From: Nocardioides sp. GY 10113
GTDB lineage: Bacteria > Actinomycetota > Actinomycetes > Propionibacteriales > Nocardioidaceae
Direction: 5' to 3'
Assembly: GCF_004919105.1 (NCBI RefSeq)
Contig: NZ_STGK01000017.1
Coordinates: forward strand, 1-64,000
Length of the DNA: 64,000 nt
Positions 25,727 through 37,322 of this stretch are shown here, piece after piece; the first letter of the stretch is position 1, and each line of letters starts with the position of its first letter. A program made the translations under genes and the position numbers. Under the pieces are notes generated by a model that saw only the letters and a list, made by a program, of their open reading frames with translations, was not told the DNA's origin and made no database searches.

Positions 25727-27754
25727 GTGACGCACTTCCTGCTGCGGGCCAGCGACCTGCCGTACCAGCTGCCGCACTTCGCGGAGATCTCCGACGAGGA
25801 CTACGCGCCGGCGATCGAGGAGGGGATGGCCGACCAGCTGGCGGCGATCGCGGCGATCACGGCCGATCCGGCACCGGCGACGTTCGCGAACACCCTGGTC
25901 CCGTTGGAGCTCAGCGGCGTAGGGCTCCACCGCGCGCTCAGCGTCTTCTTCAACAAGGCCAGCGCCGACTCCAACGACCGGATCGACGCGATCCGCGCCG
26001 AGCTGGCGCCGCGGCTCGCCGCGCACGGCGACGCGATCCTGCTGGACGCCGCGCTCTTCGCCCGGCTACAGGCGGTGCACGCCGACCGCCATGCCCTGGG
26101 CCCCGAGGAGCGCTACCTGGTGGAGCGCTACGTCACCGAGCTCACGCTCGCCGGGGCCGGGCTCGACGCCGCCGACAAGGCACGGCTGACCGAGCTGAAC
26201 GGCCGGATCTCCCAGGCCGAGACCGCCTTCGAGCTGGCGCTGCAGGCCGACGCGAACGACCTGGCCGTGGTGGTGGAGGACGTTGCCGACCTGGACGGCC
26301 TGACCGCCGGGGAGATCTCCGCCGCGAAGGCCGCGGCCGAGGCCCGCGGACTCCACGACGCCTACCTGCTTACGCTGGTGCTGCCGACCGCCCACCCGCA
26401 CCTGGCCTCGCTGACGAACCGTGAGGTCCGCAGGAGGCTGTACGACGCCCAGCGGGCGCGCGGCAGCCGCGGCGGTGAGCACGACACCCGCGCCACCGCG
26501 CTGGAGATCCTGCGGCTGCGTGCGGAGCGGGCCCGCCTGCTCGGCTTCGAGACCCACGCCGCCGCCGTCACCGCCGACAACACCGCCGGCACGCCCGCCG
26601 CCGTACGGGCGATGCTCGAGCGACTCGCCGCACCCGCCGCCCGCAACGCCCGCGCCGAGCACGCGGCGCTGTCGGCCGAGGCCGGGTTCGAGGTCGAGGC
26701 GTGGGACTGGCCGTTCTACGCCGAGCAGGTCCGCGCCAGCCAGTACGACGTCGACCTGGCCGCCCTGCGCCCCTGGTTCGAGGCGGAGCGGGTGCTGCGC
26801 GACGGCGTCTTCCGTGCCGCGCACCTGCTCTTCGGGCTGACCTTCACCGAGCGCGACGACCTGGACGGCTACCACCCGGGCGTGCGGGTCTTCGAGGTGG
26901 CCGAGGAGGACGGCACCCCGGTCGGGCTCTACCTGCTGGACCTCTACACCCGCGACTCCAAGCGCGGCGGTGCCTGGATGAGCAGCTTCGTCGACGCCTC
27001 GGCGCTGTTGGGGACCGCCACCGCCGTGGTGTTCAACAACCTCAACGTGCCGCAGCCCGCGCCGGGGGAGGCGACGCTGCTGACCTTCGACGAGACCACG
27101 ACCCTGTTCCACGAGTTCGGCCACGCCCTGCACGGCCTGCTCGGCCGGGCGACCTACCCGAAGCTGTCGGGGACCAACGTCTTCCGCGACTTCGTCGAGT
27201 ACCCCTCCCAGGTCAACGAGATGTGGATGCTGTGGCCCTCGGTGCTGGCCGAGTACGCGGTGCACCACGAGACCCACGAGCCGATCCCGGCGGGGGTGAT
27301 CGAACGGCTGGAGGCGTCGGCCACGTTCAACGAGGGCTATGCCACCAGCGAGTACCTGGCCGCCGCGCTGCTCGACCTGGCCTGGCACGAGCTGGGGCCC
27401 GACGAGGTGCCGACCGACCCCGAGGAGGTGGCCGCGTTCGAGGCGCGGGCGCTGTCCGCGGTCGGGCTCGACCTCCGGGCGGTCCCGCCGCGCTACTCCA
27501 CGCCGTACTTCGCGCACGCCTTCTCCAGCGGCTACGCGTCGGCGTACTACTCCTACGTCTGGAGCGAGGTGCTCGACGCCGACACCGTCGCCTGGTTCAA
27601 GGAGAGCGGTGGCCCCACCCGGGAGAACGGCGAGGCGTATCGCCGCCACGTGATCGGCATCGGCGGCACGATGGACCCCTTGGAGTCCTACCGCGCGTGG
27701 CGCGGTCGGCCCGCGCCGATCGAGCCGCTGCTGGAGCGGCGGGGCCTGGCCTGA
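25727..27754 (+). CDS. M3 family zinc metallopeptidase (peptidyl-dipeptidase Dcp-like)
   Basis: The product is 675 residues, typical for the oligopeptidase A/Dcp branch of family M3. The zinc motif HEFGH lies in TLFHEFGHALHGLL (about residue 463), and the third ligand Glu follows in the FRDFVEYPSQVNEMW region (about 490). The first ~400 residues are helical and form the clamshell half. It degrades short peptides in the cytosol; no signal peptide is present. It ends in RPAPIEPLLERRGLA, the usual C-terminus. A leaderless start is predicted from TAGGGT six bases before GTG. Confidence 0.94.
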   Translation: MTHFLLRASDLPYQLPHFAEISDEDYAPAIEEGMADQLAAIAAITADPAPATFANTLVPLELSGVGLHRALSVFFNKASADSNDRIDAIRAELAPRLAAHGDAILLDAALFARLQAVHADRHALGPEERYLVERYVTELTLAGAGLDAADKARLTELNGRISQAETAFELALQADANDLAVVVEDVADLDGLTAGEISAAKAAAEARGLHDAYLLTLVLPTAHPHLASLTNREVRRRLYDAQRARGSRGGEHDTRATALEILRLRAERARLLGFETHAAAVTADNTAGTPAAVRAMLERLAAPAARNARAEHAALSAEAGFEVEAWDWPFYAEQVRASQYDVDLAALRPWFEAERVLRDGVFRAAHLLFGLTFTERDDLDGYHPGVRVFEVAEEDGTPVGLYLLDLYTRDSKRGGAWMSSFVDASALLGTATAVVFNNLNVPQPAPGEATLLTFDETTTLFHEFGHALHGLLGRATYPKLSGTNVFRDFVEYPSQVNEMWMLWPSVLAEYAVHHETHEPIPAGVIERLEASATFNEGYATSEYLAAALLDLAWHELGPDEVPTDPEEVAAFEARALSAVGLDLRAVPPRYSTPYFAHAFSSGYASAYYSYVWSEVLDADTVAWFKESGGPTRENGEAYRRHVIGIGGTMDPLESYRAWRGRPAPIEPLLERRGLA

Positions 27755-27778
27755 CCCGACCCGGGACCGGGGCGCGCC

Positions 27779-28945
27779 TCAGCGGACGGGGCGGACCCGG
27801 AGCAGCTGGTCGGCCCCGGCGCCGTTGCTCGTGGTGACCAGCAGGGTCCCGTTGGGGGCGACCGTCACCGCCCGGAGCCGGCCGTACTCCCCGCGCAGGC
27901 GGACCCGCTCGCGGACGAGTCGGCCCCTCTTGTCGAAGGTGAGGAAGCGGAGGTGCTCGCCGCGCAGGGCGGCGACCGCGAGCGCGCCGGAGAGCCGGCC
28001 CCAGCCGCGGGTGGGCAGGAACGCGCCACCGGACGTGGCGATCGTGGGCTCGCCGGAGGACCACCGCGCGTCCCACTGGCGGCCGGGCAGCGAGTGGTCC
28101 GTCATCGGCGGGCTCTCGTCGTAGCCGGGGCCGGGCTGCCAGCCGTAGTTGCGACCCGCCCCGAGCCGGTTGACCTCGTCGTCGCGGTAGGTGCCGTGCT
28201 CGACCGACCACAGCGTCCCGTCCGCCCGCTGGGCGAGGCCCTGCACGTTGCGGTGGCCGTAGGTGAAGACGTAGCGCCGAGGCCCGGACGCGCGCGACCA
28301 CGGGTTCTCGGGCCAGGCCTCGCCGGTGCGCCGGTCCAGGCGGAGGGTCTTGCCGCCCAGGTTGCGCAGGGTCTGCGGGGCGGCGGTGGTCGCGGCGTCG
28401 CCGGTGCCGACGAGCAACGCCCCGTTGCGGGCGATCAGCAGCCGGCAGCCGCCGTGCCGTCCGGTCGTGGTGGGCAGGCCCGTGAGCAGAGTCTGCTGCC
28501 GCCGCGCGCTGGCCCGATCGTCGGCGAGCCGCCAGCGGATCACCCGGATGTCGTGGGCGCCGCTGCGGCTCTGCCACCCCGAGCAGGTGTAGAAGCGGCG
28601 GTTCTTCGTGAACCTCGGGTCCACCGCCAGTCCCATCAGGCCGGTCTCGCCGGAGCTCCAGATGCGCGCGCCGACCAGGTCCACGGTCGTCCGCGTCCCG
28701 TCCTTCAGGAGCAGCAGCTCCCCGCCCCGCTCGGTGACGAGCAGGCGGCCGCCGCCGATCGGGCGGACGTCCCAGGGGATGTCCAGGTCATCGGCGACGA
28801 CGGTGACCTCCAGCGCCGGTACCGCGCGCTCGGATGGTCGGGGCGTGGGCGGGACCGGTGCGCCCTGGGCGCCCCGGGCGGTCGAGAGCACGGTGGCGGC
28901 CAGGGCGACGACGATCGCGGCGCGGAGTGCGGCGGTGGGGCGCAT
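27779..28945 (-). CDS. PQQ-dependent sugar dehydrogenase-like secreted protein
   Basis: The 388-residue protein has a Sec signal peptide (about 1-28, MRPTAALRAAIVVALAATVL ... AQGAP) and a soluble-glucose-dehydrogenase-like six-bladed propeller (GSDH family). Recognisable elements are LDIPWDVRPIGGGRLLVTERGG, GETGLMGLAVDP, YVFTYGHRNVQGLA and EHGTYRDDEVNRL. It would oxidise a sugar or another alcohol outside the cell if it binds PQQ; many actinobacterial members have unknown substrates. The gene converges with the M3 peptidase gene 24 bp away. A TACCGT -10 six bases before the ATG predicts a leaderless transcript. Confidence 0.88.
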   Translation of the reverse strand: MRPTAALRAAIVVALAATVLSTARGAQGAPVPPTPRPSERAVPALEVTVVADDLDIPWDVRPIGGGRLLVTERGGELLLLKDGTRTTVDLVGARIWSSGETGLMGLAVDPRFTKNRRFYTCSGWQSRSGAHDIRVIRWRLADDRASARRQQTLLTGLPTTTGRHGGCRLLIARNGALLVGTGDAATTAAPQTLRNLGGKTLRLDRRTGEAWPENPWSRASGPRRYVFTYGHRNVQGLAQRADGTLWSVEHGTYRDDEVNRLGAGRNYGWQPGPGYDESPPMTDHSLPGRQWDARWSSGEPTIATSGGAFLPTRGWGRLSGALAVAALRGEHLRFLTFDKRGRLVRERVRLRGEYGRLRAVTVAPNGTLLVTTSNGAGADQLLRVRPVR

Positions 28946-28951
28946 GCCGCC

Positions 28952-28957
28952 ACGGTA
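28952..28957 (-). promoter_or_regulatory. -10 element for a leaderless mRNA
   Basis: Read on the minus strand, TACCGT is followed by six nucleotides and then ATG 28945. The spacing is the same as at the other leaderless candidates in this window. Confidence 0.55.
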
Positions 28958-28971
28958 CGGCGGCAGGCGAC

Positions 28972-29862
<891 letters not shown>

Positions 29863-29978
29863 CGTCGAGCTCCGTTTCATCCGGTCTCGCGGCTCCGCCA
29901 GGGGAGTCCACGGACATGTCAGGAACACAATGAGGCTAGTCCGGTCCGGTGGCGGGGCCGAGGTCCGGGTGCTGTGGC

Positions 29979-30033
29979 CTCCGTCACCCGGGCTCCGTCA
30001 CCCGGGCTCCGTCACCCCGGCTCCGTCACCCCG
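29979..30033. repeat. 14-bp tandem repeat, four units
   Basis: CTCCGTCACCCGGG occurs at 29979-29992 and 29993-30006, followed by CTCCGTCACCCCGG at 30007-30020 and a partial fourth unit to 30033. The last unit contains the stop codon of the VOC gene (30026-30028), so the repeat covers the 3' end of that gene and could change its C-terminus by slippage. Confidence 0.85.
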
Positions 30034-30601
30034 TGGTCGGCGCGGCCGCGTCGGCGGCGGCCTCCAGGTCGGCGACCACGATCCGCCGCATCTGCAGCAT
30101 CGCCTGCATCGCGGCCTGCGCCCGCCCGGGGTCCGGGTCGGAGACCAGCTCGTAGAGCCGGGTGGGGACCACCTGCCAGGAGATGCCGTAGCGGTCCTTG
30201 AGCCAGCCGCACATCGACTCCTCGCCGCCGTCGACGAGCGAGTCCCAGTAGTAGTCGACCTCGGACTGGTCGCCGCAGTCGATCGAGAACGAGATCGCCT
30301 CGGAGAACGAGAAGTGCTGAGGGCCGCCGTTGATGCCGCGGAAGGCGAGGCCGTCGAGGACGAACTCGCCCGCGTACACCGCGCCGGGCCCGCCGTCGGT
30401 GGCGGGCCGGCGGGCCAGGTGGCCGATCGAGGAGCGGGGGAAGATGCCGGTGTAGAAGCGGGCGGCCTCCTCCAGCTGGTCGTCGAACCACAGGCACGGC
30501 TGGACCCTGGTGCCCCGGATCGCGGGGGAGGAGTCGCCGGCGGGGCTGGCGGCGGGCCTGCTGGTGGGGGTGCTCGTGGGGTGCGTGCTCTCGGCGCTCA
30601 T
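30026..30601 (-). CDS. VOC family protein (PhnB-like)
   Basis: The product is 191 residues. After a Ser/Thr/Pro-rich N-terminal stretch of about 28 residues comes one PhnB-like vicinal-oxygen-chelate domain: VQPCLWFDDQLEEAARFYTGIFP (about 33-55), FSFSEAISFSIDC, YYWDSLVDGGEESMCGWLKDRYGISWQVVP (about 116-145) and an ALQAMLQM-type C-terminal helix. The family shares its fold with glyoxalase I and often has a metal site, but the reaction of this group is unknown. The stop codon sits inside the 14-bp tandem repeat. Confidence 0.88.
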   Translation of the reverse strand: MSAESTHPTSTPTSRPAASPAGDSSPAIRGTRVQPCLWFDDQLEEAARFYTGIFPRSSIGHLARRPATDGGPGAVYAGEFVLDGLAFRGINGGPQHFSFSEAISFSIDCGDQSEVDYYWDSLVDGGEESMCGWLKDRYGISWQVVPTRLYELVSDPDPGRAQAAMQAMLQMRRIVVADLEAAADAAAPTTG

Positions 30602-30659
30602 GTCCGTGTCGACCCGCCGACGGGATGGGATTCATCGCGGGGAGTCCCACCAGCCTCCC

Positions 30660-30665
30660 TAGACT
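30660..30665 (+). promoter_or_regulatory. -10 element for a leaderless nadE mRNA
   Basis: TAGACT is separated by six nucleotides from GTG 30672. No ribosome site lies between, so nadE is predicted to be leaderless. The divergent VOC gene starts 70 bp away. Confidence 0.6.
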
Positions 30666-30671
30666 CACCGC

Positions 30672-32732
<2,061 letters not shown>

Positions 32733-32881
32733 GCGCCGCCGTCGATGACGGGAATGTGGCTGCCCACCGGTATCGTGGGCAGGTCGGCAGCTCTGCGCCG
32801 GCCGCACTGATGTGCATCACCTAGTCCGGGAGCGGGCCAAGGCGGCACGTACCGCCCTCCAAGCCCCCCCCGAGGTCCGTG

Positions 32882-34153
32882 ATGACACAGGAACTGCTGC
32901 GCAGCGCGCCCAGCGCGACGATCGACCGCTCACCGGCGACCCGGCATGCCGGCAGCGTGCTCGAGGCCAGCGGCCCGACGTACTTCCCGGTGGCGCTGGC
33001 GGCCCGGCTTCCCTACGCGATGATGGTCGTCGGGGTGCTCACCCTGGTGGTCTCCGCGCGCGATTCCCTGGCGCTCGGCGGCCTCAACTCCGCGATGGTC
33101 GGCATCGGCACCGCGCTCGTCGGTCCGTTGCTCGGCGCCGCCGCCGACCGGTTCGGACAGCGCCGCGTGCTCGTCGGCGCCAGCCTGGTCAGCACCTTCG
33201 CACTGGCCCTGATGGCCTGGGTCGTCTACAGCCCGCTGCCGAACGCGGCGGTGCTGGCCGTGGCGTTCCTGATCGGCGCCAGCGCACCGCAGGTCGCGCC
33301 GATGTCGCGCTCGCGGCTGGTCGCCCTGATCGGGCGCCGGGTCGACCCGACCCGTCGCGACCGCTCCTTCCACTCGACCATGGGGTACGAGTCGGCCGCC
33401 GACGAGCTGGTCTTCATCATCGGACCGGTCCTGGTCGGCGTACTCGCCACCTGGTTCGGGCCGTCGGCCCCCGTGCTCGGCGCCGCGTTGCTGACCGCCG
33501 TCTTCGTGACCGCGTTCGCGCTGCACCCCACCGGTCGGGCGGACGGGGGACACGCCGACGCCGAAGGGGCCGAGGTCGCGGCCCCGGTCGCCGAGCTGTT
33601 CCGGCCGGCGCTGCTGGTGGTCGTGCTGGGCATCGGCGCTGTCGGCCTCTTCTTCGGCGCCACCCTGACCGCGCTGACCGCGTTCATGGACGAGGCGGGC
33701 CACGGCGACCAGGCCGGGCTGGTCTACGGCGCGATGGGCGTCGGCTCGGCCGTGCTGGCGCTGGCCGTCGGCTTCTTCCCGGCCCGGTTCGGTCTCGCGG
33801 CGCGCTGGGTCGTCTTCTCCGTCGCCCTGCTGCTCGGCGCGGCTCTGCTGCCGACCGCATCCTCGGTCGGCGCGATCAGCGTGATGCTGGTCGTGGCTGG
33901 CATCGGCATCGGCCCGACCCTGGTCACCCAGTACAGCCTCGGCGCCCGGCGCAGCCCGGTCGGCCGCTCGGCCACCGTGATGACCATGCTCGGGTCCGCG
34001 ATCATCGTCGGCCAGGCCTTCGCGTCGGCGATCGCCGGCCAGGTGGCCGAGCACTGGGGGAGCCACGCCGCGATGCTCCTGCCGGCCGTCGCCGCGCTGC
34101 TGGTCGCCGTGGCGGGGATTGCCAACGCGGTGATCACCCGCCGCCACCCCTGA
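32882..34153 (+). CDS. MFS transporter
   Basis: The product is 423 residues with about 12 membrane helices beginning near residue 35. A motif A-like loop (GAAADRFGQRRVLVG, about 85-100) follows helix 2, a central cytoplasmic loop at about 225-240 carries HADAEG, and the second six helices start at about 242. Substrate unknown; a drug or metabolite exporter is the usual guess. ATG 32882 follows GAGG at 6 nt; GTG 32879 is in frame but overlaps. A repeat block directly follows the stop. Confidence 0.88.
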   Translation: MTQELLRSAPSATIDRSPATRHAGSVLEASGPTYFPVALAARLPYAMMVVGVLTLVVSARDSLALGGLNSAMVGIGTALVGPLLGAAADRFGQRRVLVGASLVSTFALALMAWVVYSPLPNAAVLAVAFLIGASAPQVAPMSRSRLVALIGRRVDPTRRDRSFHSTMGYESAADELVFIIGPVLVGVLATWFGPSAPVLGAALLTAVFVTAFALHPTGRADGGHADAEGAEVAAPVAELFRPALLVVVLGIGAVGLFFGATLTALTAFMDEAGHGDQAGLVYGAMGVGSAVLALAVGFFPARFGLAARWVVFSVALLLGAALLPTASSVGAISVMLVVAGIGIGPTLVTQYSLGARRSPVGRSATVMTMLGSAIIVGQAFASAIAGQVAEHWGSHAAMLLPAVAALLVAVAGIANAVITRRHP

Positions 34154-34155
34154 CC

Positions 34156-34327
34156 GCGAGTGGGGGGTTGTGGCGCGCCGAGTCGGGGGTTGTGGCGCGC
34201 CGAGTTCGGGTGGTTGACCGCGTCGCCGCCCGTCCGTGACACAACCCGCGAGTCGGGCGACCACGACCCGCAAGTCGGGGGGACGTAACCCGCAAGTCGG
34301 GGGGCCACAACCCCCACGTCGGCGGTG
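34156..34327. repeat. Two blocks of ~22-bp tandem repeats in inverted arrangement
   Basis: The first block has three units such as GCCGAGTCGGGGGTTGTGGC (starts about 34156, 34177, 34199). The second has four units with a 22-bp period (34241, 34263, 34285, 34307) such as ACGACCCGCAAGTCGGGGGG. The outer parts are complementary: GGGGGTTGTGG in the first block against CCACAACCCCC in the second, so the whole could fold into a long hairpin. It lies between the MFS stop and the iron box. The GAGTCGG core recurs in repeats at 12966-13098 and 46892-46950. Confidence 0.78.
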
Positions 34328-34335
34328 TGTGAGAC

Positions 34336-34354
34336 TTAGGTTATGCAAGCCTTA
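34336..34354 (+). promoter_or_regulatory. IdeR/DtxR-type iron box of the siderophore permease operon
   Basis: TTAGGTTATGCAAGCCTTA matches the IdeR/DtxR consensus TTAGGTTAGGCTAACCTAA at 15 of 19 positions by eye. Iron-loaded repressor would block the operon. The included TAGGTT (34337-34342) fits a -10 element, which would place the transcript start downstream of the ATG at 34343. Confidence 0.78.
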
Positions 34355-35389
34355 CTTGGCGCGGATCCCATCGTCACGGCGCCGGCGCCTGGCGGCGTGG
34401 TCGCCACGGGGCGCGGACGCCGGACCCTGGTGCTCGGGCTCGCCGGGCTCGGGGTCCTCGCCGCTGCCGGCCTCAGTCTCGCGCTCGGCGTGCGCGGCGT
34501 GGCGCTCGCCGACACCTGGCAGGCGCTGGTCGGTCCGGTCGCCGGCGACGTCGACCACGCAGTGATCCGGGGCCAGCGGGTGCCGCGGACCGTCATCGGT
34601 CTGCTCGCCGGGGCGGCGCTGGGCCTGGCCGGGGTGCTCGCCCAGGCGGTGACCCGCAACCCGCTGGCCGACCCCGGGCTGCTGGGGCTCAACGCCGGTG
34701 CCTCGCTCGGCATCGTGGTGGCCGCGACCACCTTCGGTGTGGTCGCCCCCGCGGCCTCCATCTGGTTCGCCTTCGTCGGTGCCGCGATCGCCGCGGTGCT
34801 GGTCTTCGCGATCGGTCACGGTCGCCCGGTCCAGCTGGCGCTGGCCGGTGCCACCGTCTCGGCTCTGCTCGCGCCGCTCACCACCCTGTTGCTCTTCCGC
34901 GACGTCGACGCCCTGGACTCCCTGCGGTTCTGGGCCGTCGGTGCGCTCACCGGGCGGGACCTGGATGCCGTCGCCGCGCTGTGGCCCTTCGTCGTCCTGG
35001 GCGCGGTCGTGGCGGCACCCCTCGCCCACCGGCTCAACGGCCTCGCGCTGGGTGACGACGTCGCCGCCGGGCTCGGGCAGCGGGTCGGTGTCACCCGGGT
35101 CTGGGCCGGTGCCGCGATCGTCTGCCTCGCCGGCGCGGCCACCGCGCTGGCCGGGCCGATCGCGCTGGTCGGCCTCGCGGTCCCGCACGCCGCCCGGCGC
35201 CTGGTCGGCACCGACCACCGGTGGCTGGTCCCGCTCTGCGCGCTCCTCGGCGCGGCGATGCTGCTGGTCGCCGACATCCTGGGCCGGTTGCTCGGCGACG
35301 AGGAGCTCGAGGCCGGGGTGGTGGCCGCGCTGATCGGCGCGCCGGTGCTGATCGCGGTGGCCCGTGGGCGACGGGTGGCGGGGCTGTGA
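34343..35389 (+). CDS. FecCD-type iron-siderophore ABC transporter permease (1)
   Basis: The product is 348 residues with about nine to ten membrane helices in the FecCD/BtuC pattern; typical segments are QRVPRTVIGLLAGAALGLAGVLAQAVTRNPLADPGLLGLNAGA (read in parts, about 75-115) and GPIALVGLAVPHAARRLVG (about 270), which contacts the ATPase. It imports ferric siderophores with the second permease, the ATPase and the lipoprotein downstream. ATG 34343 lies inside the iron box and next to its -10-like hexamer; GTG 34397 (MVATGRGRR, 330 residues) may be the true start. The stop overlaps the next gene by GTGA. Confidence 0.9.
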   Translation: MQALLGADPIVTAPAPGGVVATGRGRRTLVLGLAGLGVLAAAGLSLALGVRGVALADTWQALVGPVAGDVDHAVIRGQRVPRTVIGLLAGAALGLAGVLAQAVTRNPLADPGLLGLNAGASLGIVVAATTFGVVAPAASIWFAFVGAAIAAVLVFAIGHGRPVQLALAGATVSALLAPLTTLLLFRDVDALDSLRFWAVGALTGRDLDAVAALWPFVVLGAVVAAPLAHRLNGLALGDDVAAGLGQRVGVTRVWAGAAIVCLAGAATALAGPIALVGLAVPHAARRLVGTDHRWLVPLCALLGAAMLLVADILGRLLGDEELEAGVVAALIGAPVLIAVARGRRVAGL

Positions 35390-36408
35390 GCATCCTCGCG
35401 CTCGGCAGGATCCGGCGGCGCCAGCGCGCCCGCGGCGCGGTCGTCGCCGCGGCCGCGGCGGGCCTCGCCCTGGTGCTGCTCCTGCTCGCCCTCGTGCTCG
35501 GTGTCGCCGGTGTCCCGCCGCAGCGGGCGCTGCCGGCCGTGTTCGGGGTCGGGGACCGGCTCGACCTCCTGGTGGTGCAGCAGCTCCGGTTGCCGCGTGC
35601 GCTGGCGGCGGTCCTGGCCGGCGCCGCGTTCGGCCTGGCCGGCGCGCTGTTCCAGTCCACACTGCGCAACAACCTGGCCAGTCCGGACATCCTCGGCATC
35701 TCCGGCGGTGCCTCGCTCGGCGCTGTGACCGCCGTGGTCGGGTACGGCGCGTCGGGTGGCGTGGTCACGCTCTCGGCGCTGGGCGGCGGGATCGCCGCGG
35801 CCGTCGCGATCTGGGCGCTCGCGTGGCGTGGGGGCCTGCACGGCCTGCGTTTCGTGCTGGTCGGCGTCGGCGTCTCCTACGTGTGCGCCTCGCTGATCTC
35901 CTGGCGCCTGTCCGAGGCCGACCATCGTGACGCCGGCAGCGTCCTGCTGTGGACGGTCGGCAGCGTGGCCGACGTCCGCGACGAGCTGCTCGGGCTGCTC
36001 GCGGCCGGCGTCGCCGTACTGGCCGTACTGGCCGCGCTGGTCGCCCGCGACCAGCGTCGGCTGGCACTGGGCGACGACCATGCGGCCTCGCTCGGCCTCC
36101 ACGCCGGCCGGGCCCGGGCCACCGCGTTGCTGATCGGCGTCGGGCTGGTCGCGCTGGCCACCGCCGTGGCCGGCCCGGTCGCCTTCGTGGCGCTGGTCTC
36201 TCCCGCGATCGCCCGCCGACTGCTCGATGACGGCGGGCCAGCGCTGGCAGCCTCGGCGGCGGTCGGGGCGGCGCTGACGATCGGCGCCGACGTGGTCGGC
36301 CAGCACGCGCTCGGCCCGATGACGGCCCCGGTGGGCGTGGTGACCGGCCTGGTCGGCGCGCCGTACCTGCTGTGGCTGCTGGCGCGCAGCGAGCGGGGTG
36401 GGCGCTGA
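35386..36408 (+). CDS. FecCD-type iron-siderophore ABC transporter permease (2)
   Basis: This 340-residue permease pairs with the preceding one to form the membrane channel. Family features are QQLRLPRALAAVLAGAAFGL, FQSTLRNNLASPDILGISGG (about 85-105) and the ATPase-contact loop GPVAFVALVSPAIARRLLD (about 265). About nine helices are seen after a basic N-terminus (GRIRRRQRARG). GTG 35386 overlaps the upstream TGA, indicating coupled translation. Confidence 0.92.
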   Translation: MSILALGRIRRRQRARGAVVAAAAAGLALVLLLLALVLGVAGVPPQRALPAVFGVGDRLDLLVVQQLRLPRALAAVLAGAAFGLAGALFQSTLRNNLASPDILGISGGASLGAVTAVVGYGASGGVVTLSALGGGIAAAVAIWALAWRGGLHGLRFVLVGVGVSYVCASLISWRLSEADHRDAGSVLLWTVGSVADVRDELLGLLAAGVAVLAVLAALVARDQRRLALGDDHAASLGLHAGRARATALLIGVGLVALATAVAGPVAFVALVSPAIARRLLDDGGPALAASAAVGAALTIGADVVGQHALGPMTAPVGVVTGLVGAPYLLWLLARSERGGR

Positions 36409-36457
36409 TGCGGGGGCGGATGCGAGCACTGACGGAGACCGGAGTGAGGGAGCGGGC

Positions 36458-37249
36458 ATGAGCACAGCGATCACCGCCGAGGGTGTCGTCCTCGGCTACC
36501 GGGCGCACCCGGTCATCGACGGCCTCGACCTGGCGCTGCCGCCGGGCAAGGTGACCGCGATCGTCGGCCCCAACGCCTGCGGCAAGTCCACCCTGCTGCG
36601 CGGTCTGGCCCGCCTGCACCCGCTCCAGGGTGGCCGGATCACCGTGGACGGCGAGGACGCCCACGCCCTGTCGCGCCGCGAGCTGGCGCGCCTGATCGGC
36701 GTCCTGCCGCAGGCCTCGGTCGCGCCCGACGGGGTCCGGGTCGCGGAGCTGGTCGCTCGCGGGCGCTACCCGCACCAGGGCTGGTTCGGACGACACACCA
36801 GCACTGACGACGCGGTCGTCCTGCGCTCGCTCGAGTCCACCGGCGTCGCCGACCTGGCCGAACGGCGCCTCGAGGAGCTCTCGGGCGGGCAGCGACAGCG
36901 CGTCTGGATCGCGATGGTGCTGGCCCAGGAGACCAGCGCCGTGCTGCTGGACGAGCCGACCACCTACCTCGACCTCACCCACCAGATCGAGCTGCTCGAG
37001 CTGTTGGTCGACCTCAACGAGGAGCGCGGTACGACGGTCGTGATGGTGCTGCACGAGCTCAACCACGCTGCCCGGTACGCCGACCACGTGGTCGTGATGG
37101 CGGCCGGACGGATCGTGGGCCAGGGGGCACCCGCCGACGTGCTGACCGAGGAGACGGTCCGCGACGCGTTCGGCCTCGACGCGGCCGTCGTCGCGGACCC
37201 GGTGACCGGTGGTCCGCTGGTGGTGCCCCGCGGTCGTTCGCGGCGCTGA
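36458..37249 (+). CDS. Iron-siderophore ABC transporter ATP-binding protein
   Basis: The product is 263 residues and powers siderophore uptake (FepC/FecE type). Walker A is GPNACGKST (about 36-44), with Ala where Gly is common, a substitution usual in this family. The Q-loop is GVLPQAS, the signature is LSGGQRQR (about 143) and Walker B is VLLDEPTTYLDL (about 163), followed by the switch His in LHELNHA. ATG 36458 has GGAGTGAGGGAG upstream. The 49-bp gap to the permease gene contains no visible promoter, so it is probably in the same operon. Confidence 0.95.
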   Translation: MSTAITAEGVVLGYRAHPVIDGLDLALPPGKVTAIVGPNACGKSTLLRGLARLHPLQGGRITVDGEDAHALSRRELARLIGVLPQASVAPDGVRVAELVARGRYPHQGWFGRHTSTDDAVVLRSLESTGVADLAERRLEELSGGQRQRVWIAMVLAQETSAVLLDEPTTYLDLTHQIELLELLVDLNEERGTTVVMVLHELNHAARYADHVVVMAAGRIVGQGAPADVLTEETVRDAFGLDAAVVADPVTGGPLVVPRGRSRR

Positions 37250-37273
37250 CCCCTCTGCATGCCCGGATGCGGG

Positions 37274-37296
37274 TTAGGTTAGGCTGGGCTTACTAA
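37274..37296 (+). promoter_or_regulatory. IdeR/DtxR-type iron box of the siderophore-binding lipoprotein gene
   Basis: TTAGGTTAGGCTGGGCTTA (37274-37292) matches the consensus TTAGGTTAGGCTAACCTAA at about 16 of 19 positions, and the following CTAA extends a second overlapping half-site. The included TAGGTT or TAGGCT can serve as -10. This gives the binding protein its own iron-repressed promoter in addition to read-through from the permease operon. Confidence 0.85.
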
Positions 37297-37322
37297 CAGT
37301 CCGCAACCTGAAGGAGACTCGC

